A DNA stretch of 64,000 nt from Deinandra increscens subsp. villosa. Its lineage: Eukaryota; Streptophyta; Magnoliopsida; Asterales; Asteraceae. The stretch's first letter is position 1; every line of letters begins with the position of its first letter. The notes under the pieces are model-generated. The model saw only the letters and a program-made list of their open reading frames with translations, was not told the DNA's origin and did not search any database. The DNA lies in NCBI GenBank assembly GCA_039602395.1, contig JBCNJP010000023.1:89211578-89275577 (forward strand), given 5' to 3'. Below are positions 12,079 to 20,000 of this stretch, piece by piece. The position numbers and the translations under genes are program-made.

Positions 12079-12673
12079 AATTTTTTTGAGCGGTCATTTT
12101 ATTAAAAACAAGAGGTACTACCAAGGAGGTTGTACCAATACAAGAGGGACATCAAGGATTATTGCACCATGATATCCAATGTAACCAGACTGATAACTGT
12201 GTTTAACCCAAAGGAATGCAAAAGATTTAATCTCTCCAACTATCTCATGGCTATCCTTACTATGACCATCAAACACTTTGCGGTTCCGAGCCCTCCAATT
12301 GCACAATAAAGTAGTGAGATAAATGACCGTGATCTTTAGAGAATGAGTACCATTATTATACCAAGCTTTGTTAGATTTAAGCATGACTTTAATAAGAGTC
12401 GGTACCCGCCCTCCGATTGAGAGACTACTAGCTTTCCATCTTGAGAGGCGGCTGTCCACTTTATCCATAATAGATTTTCAATTCTTCCTATTGTTCATGT
12501 TAGATCCAAGAGGGATGCCTAAATAGTTAGAGGGGAAGGAACCATGAGGACACTTCAATCTTCTACTTAATTCTTCAAATGTAGTAACCTGCACACCAAC
12601 ACCAAATAATTGAAGTTAAATCTCACCCTCGGAGTGAGGATGAAACACCGGAGAATACGAGACATATTTATAA

Positions 12674-12790
12674 GGAGTTTTTACATATATCCCCTTAGTA
12701 AAATGTTTTATTACATATATACCCAGCTCTAAACATTAATTACATATTTTCCCTTTTATTAAGAAAATTACACAACTACCCTTCTTAATT
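12674..12790 (+). repeat. Left terminal inverted repeat of the MULE
   Basis: The outer 17 bases match the right end with one mismatch. Further matching blocks run inward to about 12790, with small indels. Confidence 0.8.
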
Positions 12791-12839
12791 TTAGAAAAGA
12801 AAAGAAAAAAGAAAATTACACATATATCGCCCCTACGTG

Positions 12840-13445
12840 GATCAGAACGTGAAATCAGAATCGTGCCTCCATGAAGGCGGTTGGGACGCCCTGAAATGGG
12901 TTCATTCCCGATCATGGATTGTGAGCGGCGAAGAAAATAAGACATCCTAAGTTCATGTTTATCTCAAGGGAGATAGCTCTGATGGGAACATCGCTCACCA
13001 CGTGGCACACCGCGTGGCGATCTCCGGAGTCAAAGTCCTTGGAAAGATTTTGTTACGCCCGTAGTTCGGCAAGGAAGAACGGACGAAGTCAGAGGAGAAA
13101 TTGGATGGGAAATATTTTGTGAAATTGCAAGATAAAGATTGGTATTAGAGAGCTTTTTTGCCCGAAGGGGAGAACAGAAACCATCCGGCGTGTAATATTT
13201 TCGGTCCACGTGGCTCGGATCACACCGGAATTGATTTTCCGAAGAGTCTCGTGGTGGTCACCGGACTTGATCTTGTGCAAGATTGGCAGCTGGCATATGT
13301 GAGAGGGTTGGACAAATCCGGGTTTGATGGGTTTGATGTGAAGCTTTTGTTTCTTGAAGAAGCTACAATTGGGTTTTATTTCCTACCGAATAACCAACAT
13401 TTCTGCATATTAATGGAGGAAATTAAGAAGTTTCTTGAAAATTAA
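12840..13445 (+). pseudogene. Captured GID1 (gibberellin receptor) C-terminal fragment
   Basis: The translated fragment matches the alpha/beta-hydrolase-fold gibberellin receptor GID1, a soluble nuclear receptor that binds GA and DELLA proteins. Recognisable blocks in one frame are EGGWDALKWVHSRSW (about 12873), GDSSDGNIAHHVA (12969; GDSSGGNIAHHVA in the family), GVKVLGKILLRP, EKLDGKYFVKLQDKDWY and LPEGENRNHPACNIFGPRG. FPKSLVVVTGLDLVQDWQLA, DVKLLFLEEATIGFYFLPNN and MEEIKKFLEN follow. About 200 of roughly 345 residues are present, up to a C-terminal stop at 13445. Three in-frame stops (TAA after ENKTS, TAG after LLRP, TAG after DKDWY) and the Gly-to-Asp change in the GDSSGG motif show it is not a working receptor. 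The N-terminal lid and the intron are absent. Confidence 0.9.
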
Positions 13446-13567
13446 GAAGACTAAGAGGAAGAAGAAATTAATATATACCGAATAACCAACATTTCTGCAC
13501 ATTAATGGAGGAAATTAAGAAGTTTCTTGAAAATTAAGAAGACTAAGAGGAAGAAGAAATTAATATA
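13384..13567 (+). repeat. 92-bp tandem duplication at the end of the GID1 fragment
   Basis: TACCGAATAACCAACATTTC starts at 13384 and again at 13476. The copies (last GID1 codons plus 3' sequence) differ at very few bases. The duplication probably arose after capture, since it copies fragment-specific 3' sequence. Confidence 0.85.
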
Positions 13568-13589
13568 CACGATCATCATACACACAAAA

Positions 13590-13751
13590 AAATGACTTAA
13601 AGGGTATTATAGTCATTTAATAAAAACACTTAAATGAATTGGGTAAATATGTAATATATATGGTTTAGCAAGGGGATATATGTAATTAAGGTTTAGGCTT
13701 AGGTATATATGTAATAAAATGACTTAAGAATGGTATATATGTAAAAACCCC
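13590..13751 (-). repeat. Right terminal inverted repeat of the MULE
   Basis: This is the reverse-complement counterpart of 12674-12790. It carries the same runs of ATATATGTAAT blocks and ends in GTAAAAACCCC. It is somewhat longer than the left arm because of internal indels. Confidence 0.8.
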
Positions 13752-14902
13752 TATTTATAAAGTTAGACTACGATTTTATCCCCAAAAGATGGTGTCATCA
13801 GTGTAGAGCATGTGGGAAATCATAGGACCGTTAATCGGGAGTGTGATTCCATTAAAAGCACTAACATTAAGGGTCGCGGACATAACCACGTGAAGGGCTT
13901 CCATAACTAACACGAAGAGAAAAGGGGAGAGGGAATCCACTTGCCTTAGGCCTCTAGAAAGCTTGAAATCGTATGTAGATCAACCATTGATTATAACCGA
14001 AGCCTTAGACGAAGTAATACATCCCCTAATCAACATCCGCCAATGGTTAGGAAAATGCATTTGGGCCATGGTTGCATCGAAGAAATTCTAGTTCACTGAG
14101 TCAAACGCCTTTTAAAAATCCGCATTGAGCACCAAAGCTTCCCCCTTAGAACCTTTCAGCCAAAGCCAGAATCTCGTTAAGCATTAAGGCTCCATCAAGA
14201 ATATTTCGTTGTTTAACAAAAGCAGTTTCAGTCTCACTTATCACCATCCCGATAACCACCTTTAATCTATTGGCAAGAATTTTGGCTATGACTTTATAAA
14301 TGCAGCCCACTAAGCTTATTGGTCTAAAATCCTCAACTAGATAACGGGTCCTTAACCTTAGGGATGAGAGCTATGAACGAACAAAGAGTTGCAACTCTTA
14401 TGAATATAGCCAGTGGAATGAAAGTTCTAAAGAATCAATGCAAATTCCTCCTCAAAACGGTCTCAGTATCTTTTGATGAACCAAATGGTGAATCCGTCTG
14501 GACCAGATGCCTTGCTACTTCCACATTCCCGAACACAATATTTTATTTCGGATCTGGAAAGAGGTTGACATAATAAAAAAATATTGGGATTCACTTAGAC
14601 ACTTGAAATCTAAATTTACGAAGTCCGGTCTTCTAACAAACAGATCTCTAAACCAGCAATGGACACCCCATGTATCCGGTTATTGCTAAGGTTTCTGTTG
14701 AGCATTCCATGAAAGAAACTGGAATTTTCATCCCCGTTGCTTTCTGCTTTAAATCCTCTATTTGAGCATCGCAAATCTCCTTCAATCTAGTAGCAAATCC
14801 AGCCTTCGTATTACAAGTATCCTTATCCAAAATCCTAGACTCTCCCTCAATAGCCTGCATAAGAGAGCAGGCCTCCAGATCCTCCAATCAATGCATTCTA
14901 AC

Positions 14903-15332
14903 CAAGTGCGGACCTATTATAGGCCCACGGGGTCCCCGTGAACCCCCTCAACCTTGTACACGAAGTTAAAATTATATGAACGTTTTTTTTCGGAAATTTT
15001 TTTATGTGCTGGACAATCATTAAATAAGTTATGGATAAAATATAACCAGTTAACACTTCTGTCCTAATGGTTCTTCTATATCTTGTTAGGTGTGTTCCTT
15101 TCTCTTGACTAACCGGGTTCAAGCCCTGCTTGCTACATTTTTAATATTTTTTTAGTTTAAATCTGGATTGACTAATAGCCCTGACAGCACTCAAGCCAAA
15201 TAAACTAAAACATTAGTAAATAATAGTCAAACCTACGTACCTAATAATCCAATACAAATGTAACATAAAAATAATGACTTTCCGTAAAAAAAAAATATGT
15301 ACCTCCTCAAAAACTTTCTAGTTCCGCCCCCG
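14903..15332. mobile_element. 430-bp non-autonomous hAT element
   Basis: It is flanked by exact 8-bp duplications ATTCTAAC (14895-14902 and 15333-15340). The termini are CAAGTGCGGACCTA on the left and, reverse-complemented, CGGGGGCGGAACTAG on the right. They are related to the CAGTGGCGGA/CAGGGGCGGA termini of two other elements in this window (30706, 62692). It inserted into the LINE ORF2 remnant and has no transposase. A GGGTTCAAGCCC block (about 15117-15128) resembles a Pol III B box, perhaps by chance. Confidence 0.85.
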
Positions 15333-15600
15333 ATTCTAACAACCCAATCTTTTATCGCATCTTTGATAGTTTTCAATTTAAGATGTAAGTTAAGGTCTGC
15401 CAATGGGGACTGCACATTATTGGAAGCGGCTTGCCTCAACACCCTTGGAAGATCCAACACACATCGGGTCCATTAACCTACCCGGGGATCCAACGCCCGT
15501 TTGCCTTTCCGAAATTACCAGCTCATCAGGATCCAACTCATGACACGTGCCAGGGTTAATTTCGTTAGCCGCCTTCGCGAAATGCCCAATTAAATAGCCA

Positions 15601-15664
15601 TCTTATTTAATTTTTTAAAATGTGTACATATCACTCGTCATTCTAAATTTGGTTATATATTAAA
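15601..15664. other. Spacer
   Basis: Short AT-rich stretch between the LINE 5' remnant and a Helitron-like end. Nothing recognisable. Confidence 0.4.
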
Positions 15665-15691
15665 CTAGGATCGACCGCGCGTTGCTGCGGT
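15665..15691 (-). mobile_element. Possible Helitron 3' end, minus orientation
   Basis: On the minus strand, ACCGC...GCGGT (a 5-bp stem) is followed within a few bases by CTAG (15665-15668) and then T. Helitrons end in CTRR preceded by a short GC-rich hairpin. The matching 5' TC end was not identified, and the stem is weak. Confidence 0.4.
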
Positions 15692-15699
15692 AATCTGAG

Positions 15700-17084
15700 A
15701 AAATATAGGAAAAGAGTCAATAAAATAGAGAAAGTATAGGTCTATAAGAGTATTAGGTAGGACATTGCAAAAAGATGTCAAAGTAGACATGTAAAGATAC
15801 AAAACACAAAACACTAATAAATCTTGTACGAATTAAAAAATAAGGAGAATAAAATATTTATGAGAATAAAAAATTTGTCTAAACCTACTTAAATGTATAA
15901 AAAAATTGTCGAACCCTATTTAAATGTATAAAAAAATTGTCGAACCCTATTTAAATGTATAAAAAAATTAACAAACAAAAAGTTCTAAAAAATTTTACAG
16001 CTTAGAATGTTGAACCGGTGACGTGTAAGTTAGCATGTGAGGGGCTCAAGCAGTTGCACTGCGTTGTATTACCTTTGTTAATTCTTATCAAACTTAAGCT
16101 ATTTAGCGTCCAAAAAAATGAATTTCTAATGCAGAAATACAAAAAAAGATGAATTTCTATGACGCAACGTATATAAGAAGTGAAAAACTACGTAACGACC
16201 AAAACACTACAGTAACAATGCTAAAATAAAGAAAACAAATAAAGATTAAACTAAACTCGAAACATTTTGCGGTTAAAAATTTCGTAAAACTTGTAATTTT
16301 CTTCACATTGAGCTTTAGGAATAGAGTTAACCGAAAGATATAAACCTCTATATTATATAAATTAGTTAAAATAATATATAGTGTTTTAGTATTATAAAAA
16401 TTGTTTGATTGTAGATTCAAGCCTTGGTCTAAGTTACAACCATATCGTATCGCAACAAACTAAGTCAGAAAACATTTAGTTAATATTTGCATTTAAAATA
16501 TATTAATATAAAAATAGAATATATATGGCATTGATAGAAGTGCACAAATCAGTTAGCGGACAGATTAACCAGTTTTAAAAAGGTCATTCAAAAGTTATAA
16601 CCGGTCAAAATGGTATTAAAAACAGTTACAAATAACGTTTAACGCAATCTCTTAAGCCTAAACCCTATAAAAAATAAAATTAGTACAAACTAAACATAAA
16701 TATATATAAAAAAAGCATATCACAACCCTTAAAAAAAAGAGAAAGAATAATAAATAAAATGATTAGAATCTAAGTGTGGAAGTTATATGGAGCAATTTTT
16801 TAAAAAAATTATCTACTTGATTTGTTAAATAAAATTTTAAAAGAAGGTTTAGATGCTTGCTTAGGAAAAAAAAATATTCATGTAGGGTTTCTTCTTCATT
16901 GTATGAAGGTTTAGATCGCACCTACTGGATAAGTCTAGAAAAATGATTTCCTTTGGAGAACAAAAAATAAATAAAAACAATTGCAACTAAAAGAAAACCA
17001 ACTGAGGTAATTTGTTTTATTGTAAATTCTGGAAAACTAAATCTATATCTTCCTACTCTAATAAACAATGAAAGAAGTTCACGT
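15700..17084. other. AT-rich spacer without genes
   Basis: No protein-like frame. A short direct repeat unit (GTATAAAAAAATTGTCGAAC) occurs near 15893 and 15930. The rest looks like old unclassified non-coding repeat. Confidence 0.5.
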
Positions 17085-17800
17085 AAGAAGTTTATTGAAA
17101 ATAAGAAGGATAAGAAGGAGGGCAAATCTGGAAACATACATATTTTTCACTTTCCCCCCAATTATTAAAACGTTTATAACTTTTACATACGATATTATTT
17201 TTTTATAAAAATTTCACCATAAAAACAAGCGCTTTTTTATCTTTAAAACCCATTCAATATTGCTATATATATAAAAAACAAAAAAAAAATTGTGTATGAG
17301 CTGAACATATAACACAACGACCTGAACATATGACACAATAACACAACGACTTGAACATATGACACAATGACACAATGACCTGAACATTGTTCAGATCATT
17401 GTGTCATTGTGTCATATGTTCAGTTCATTGTGTCATTGTGTTATATGTTCAGGTCAATTGTGTCATATGTTCAGGTCGTTGTGTCATATGTTCACGTCAT
17501 TGACATAATTTTTTTATTTTATTTTTTATATAGCAATATGGTATGGGTTTTAAAGATAAAAAAACGCTTGTTTTTATGGTGTAATTTTTATAAAAAAATA
17601 ATATCGTATGAAAAAGTTATGAAGGTTTTAATAATTGGGGGAAGAGAAAAAGGGGCAATTTGACCAAATTGCCCCTCCGTGTACCTGATTAATAATTTTT
17701 GAGTTTTAATTAAGGGATTAAATCTGGGCCATTGATCATCAGATCTAACGGATGAGAAGCCTTCTTATCCTTCTTATTTTCACCATACTTCTCATTATAA
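17085..17800. mobile_element. Large fold-back element
   Basis: The left arm (about 17085-17390) is the reverse complement of the right arm (about 17405-17800). Paired blocks include GAAAATAAGAAGGATAAGAA (17097-17116) with its complement at 17763-17782, and CCCCCAATTATTAAAACG near 17155 with its complement near 17625. AAAACAAGCG near 17222 and TATTGCTATATATA near 17260 also have partners on the right. The centre is built from short repeats of CTGAACATATGACACAA and its complement. The right arm has about 100 bp without a left partner. There are no coding sequences and no confirmed target duplication. Confidence 0.8.
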
Positions 17801-17811
17801 CCTCACTCAAT

Positions 17812-17995
17812 AAACAATTACAATTGTTGACATATGTCAACACTAGATTCATTCTCACACAAATTTTCCCTCCCAAATCTACTCTCTAATAAATTATTAT
17901 TTTAAACAATTACAATTGTTGACACATGTCAACACTAAATTCATTCTTACAAAAGTTTTCCCTCCCAAATTTACTCTTTAATAAATTACTTTTTT
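17812..17995 (+). repeat. 92-bp tandem duplication
   Basis: AAACAATTACAATTGTTGAC begins at 17812 and again at 17904. The two units carry about ten substitutions. Each contains TTGACAYATGTCAA, a perfect short palindrome in both copies. Confidence 0.85.
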
Positions 17996-18825
17996 TTGGA
18001 AATTATATCATATTTTATAATCATGATATATTTTTATCTATTTATATTTATGGAATCGTAACAATCATATATTAATTTACATCTTATTTTTATTTAAAGA
18101 TAATTTTTAAACTATTATTGTTTTCATTTTAAAAAATATTTATAAACTTATGAAATACCAATAAACACTTATTTAGTGTGTTTTCAAATAAAATAGAGCA
18201 AATCATATTTAATATTTTAATTTATGAATACCGAATACTATTTTACAAATTCAATCAGCATGCGTTGTGAGTGATACTATTTATAGAGAAATTCATAAAC
18301 GATAAAAATAATGTTCAAAATATACAATATTAAATAGTTTTTTCTACCATATCAAATGAGTCACGTTCATTCAATTTGGAAATTTTAGACATCGCGATTA
18401 ATACAATTGTAAGTTTTCTAATGTATATCAACATAACATTTTTTATTGATAACATTATAATCTTTTGATTATAATTTAGATTTTATACTCAACAATTAGA
18501 ATGTGCTCATTATAATTTTGATAAAAGTTTATATTTATCTAACTTTCTATACAAATTTAAAGTCTCAAGTTTCTCAATTTATAAATCATGTTAGTCACTA
18601 TTGAGGATTTGATTGCTTTTTAAACACATGATCACGTTTATCTTGCATATTCCAAATATACAAATAGAGACATGCCCTAAATATGTTTTTTGATAAAGAG
18701 AGTAAATTCATCAATACCATATTATAATTATAACTGTAGTTTTTTATTTAATGTAATATAACACGTTATTCTGGTAATAAGAAGAGTATGCATGAATTAT
18801 CAAATCTATATATTTTTAATGATTC
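17996..18825. other. AT-rich spacer
   Basis: Extremely AT-rich sequence. No gene or clear repeat structure seen. Confidence 0.5.
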
Positions 18826-18855
18826 AACCCGTATAACATACGGGTTCTATCCTAG
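18826..18855 (+). mobile_element. Helitron-type 3' terminus
   Basis: A perfect 9-bp stem, AACCCGTAT / ATACGGGTT with loop AAC (18826-18846), is followed by CTATC and then CTAG (18852-18855) and T. A GC-rich hairpin just before CTRR is the Helitron 3' signature. The 5' end (TC after A) was not located in the AT-rich sequence upstream. Confidence 0.6.
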
Positions 18856-19118
18856 TATATAATAAAAGAAAAGTTTTTGGCATTACAATTTGCCATGTGG
18901 CACCACCACATTCATGCTTAACAATTTTTCCCGCCAATTCTCCTAATTATGGAAGTGGTTTGTATTTCCAATTTTTTAGTTATTGCATTCCAAAATATTT
19001 TAATAACCAATTATTTAATTACTAAAGATATAAAAATACATAATTGTCGTATATTATGATTGTATTTATAGTTTTTTTTTTAAAGTCACCCGTGTAACAC
19101 ACGGGGATAAAAAACTAG
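18856..19118 (+). mobile_element. Segment ending in a second Helitron-type terminus
   Basis: A second hairpin, CCCGTGT AAC ACACGGG (19089-19105), lies 9 bases before CTAG (19115-19118), again followed by T. Both CTAG ends are followed by TATATAAT. The 263-bp segment between the two ends may be a small non-autonomous Helitron or the tail of a second one. It does not begin with a clear TC. Confidence 0.5.
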
Positions 19119-19188
19119 TATATAATATATATTCTTTTCAGTGGCATTTTGTAATTAAAGTTAGAAATTGTTATACGACGACCCAGTA

Positions 19189-19283
19189 AACACCGGCAAA
19201 AAAACCGGTGTTGCTAAGATTCGAAACCAAAATGCCTTGAAAGTTTTCAACACTCTTACCAATTGAGCTGGAGGACATTATAT
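19189..19283 (-). repeat. tRNA-derived (SINE-like or pseudo-tRNA) sequence
   Basis: On the minus strand, AGCTCAATTGGTAAGAG (A box, 19269-19253) is followed 24-33 bases on by GGTTTCGAATC (B box, 19229-19219). This is the order and rough spacing of tRNA genes. The arms do not close into a clean cloverleaf, so it is not a functional tRNA. Downstream, an AACACCGG/CCGGTGTT hairpin (19189-19212) encloses a T7 run that could stop Pol III. A SINE head is possible, but no tail or target duplication was confirmed. Confidence 0.5.
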
Positions 19284-19394
19284 TAGATTGATCAAACATC
19301 TATTATATATATATAAATGTGTAAATCATTTTCTTGGCACAAAACCATAGGCAAACTTCTCTATTGTATATATATACAATTTCGTATATATATA

Positions 19395-19926
19395 ATTGGA
19401 TTTTAATAATCTCATCTCTCAGCTGTTCGTCGCTAATAATCTCAACTGAGAATATGTTTGTCACTAGTCCTAATTTTTAACCATTTTCTTTGATGGTCCG
19501 CCGTTCAAATTATTTAACTCCATTAGATTTTTGTTAATTTTTAATAGATTTCTAGCATAGACCAAAGGTGGATGATAAAGAGGAACTCGGTGGGAACTCA
19601 TTTCAGGTTCTCAATTTGTGTGTAAATCAAAGAAAATGGTGAACTGAAACTTTCGCCAATTCAATTTCATTCGCAATTCACCATTTGTTTCGATTCACAA
19701 CAAAATTGAAAACTGAAATGAGTTCTCATGAGTTCCCCCTCATCGTCTACCTTCGGTCCAAAGAAGAAATCCAAAAACATTTAACGAAAAATCTAACGGA
19801 GTTAAATAATTTTAACGATGGACCATTAAGATAAAAAAAAGTTGGAAAGTTGAACCAATAACAAGAATATCCTTTGTTGGATTATTAGCGACCAACAGCT
19901 GAAAGTAGAGATTATTAAAATCCAAT
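19395..19926. mobile_element. 532-bp fold-back element beside SCPL exon
   Basis: The outer ends are perfect complements (ATTGGATTTTAATAATCT at 19395; AGATTATTAAAATCCAAT ending 19926). Pairing continues inward through TCAGCTGTTCGTCGCTAATAATCTC, GATGGTCC and TTAACTCCATTAGATTTTTGTTAA, then AGACCAAAGGTGGATGATAAAGAGGAACTC, in short blocks with few mismatches. The turn is near 19660. A transcript through it would fold into a hairpin with arms of about 250 bp. It lies in the sequence (probably intron) just before the first visible SCPL exon at 20001. Its non-coding, palindromic nature suggests a MULE-type or fold-back MITE; no duplication was verified. Confidence 0.85.
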
Positions 19927-20000
19927 TTTTCTATATACAAATATACACATACAAACACACACACATATAATTATATGACTTTGTGTGGTTAATTTTGTAG

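Larger units (their letters stand above)
12674..13751 (+). mobile_element. Pack-MULE-like element carrying a GID1 fragment
   Basis: It is flanked by identical 9-bp duplications TATTTATAA (12665-12673 and 13752-13760), the hallmark length for Mutator-like elements. The terminal inverted repeats begin GGAGTTTTTACATATAT on the left and GGGGTTTTTACATATAT on the right (reverse complement). They continue with indels for about 100-130 bp, with shared TTTTATTACATATATACC and TTAATTACATAT. There is no transposase. The interior is a gene fragment (12840-13445). Removing the element and one duplication restores the host LINE frame across the site (SNFINMSRILRCF), so the boundaries are well supported. Confidence 0.9.
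12079..15600 (-). pseudogene. L1-type LINE ORF2 remnant with two nested DNA transposons
   Basis: This is a plant L1 LINE. In minus-strand order it has an upstream region (about 15480-15341; LHLKLKTIKDAIKDWVV) and a helical linker (14887-14650). The RT follows (14520-13770; NADF then KAFDSVN, RGLRQ then SLSPFLFVLVMEAL, and YTDDTIFWG, the YxDD catalytic box). After the Mutator-type insertion it resumes with NMSRILRCF, LFGVGVQVTTFEEL, SNYLGIPLGSNMNN and DSRLSRWKASSLSIGGR. It ends with a C-terminal NWRARNRKVFDG block and a TTTTTAATAAAATGA-like 3' tail near 12090. The stretch between GGR and NWRARN is much shorter than normal, so a zinc-binding segment is deleted. It contains many stops. The hAT (14903-15332) and Mutator (12674-13751) elements interrupt it. 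Confidence 0.88.

Noticed and set aside
15110..15130. tRNA gene suggested by GGGTTCAAGCCC
   Set aside because: Only a B-box-like word inside a hAT element; no A box at correct spacing and no cloverleaf.
17085..18000. CRISPR-like array from short repeats
   Set aside because: Spacing is irregular, the repeats are palindromic parts of a fold-back transposon, and the genome is a plant.
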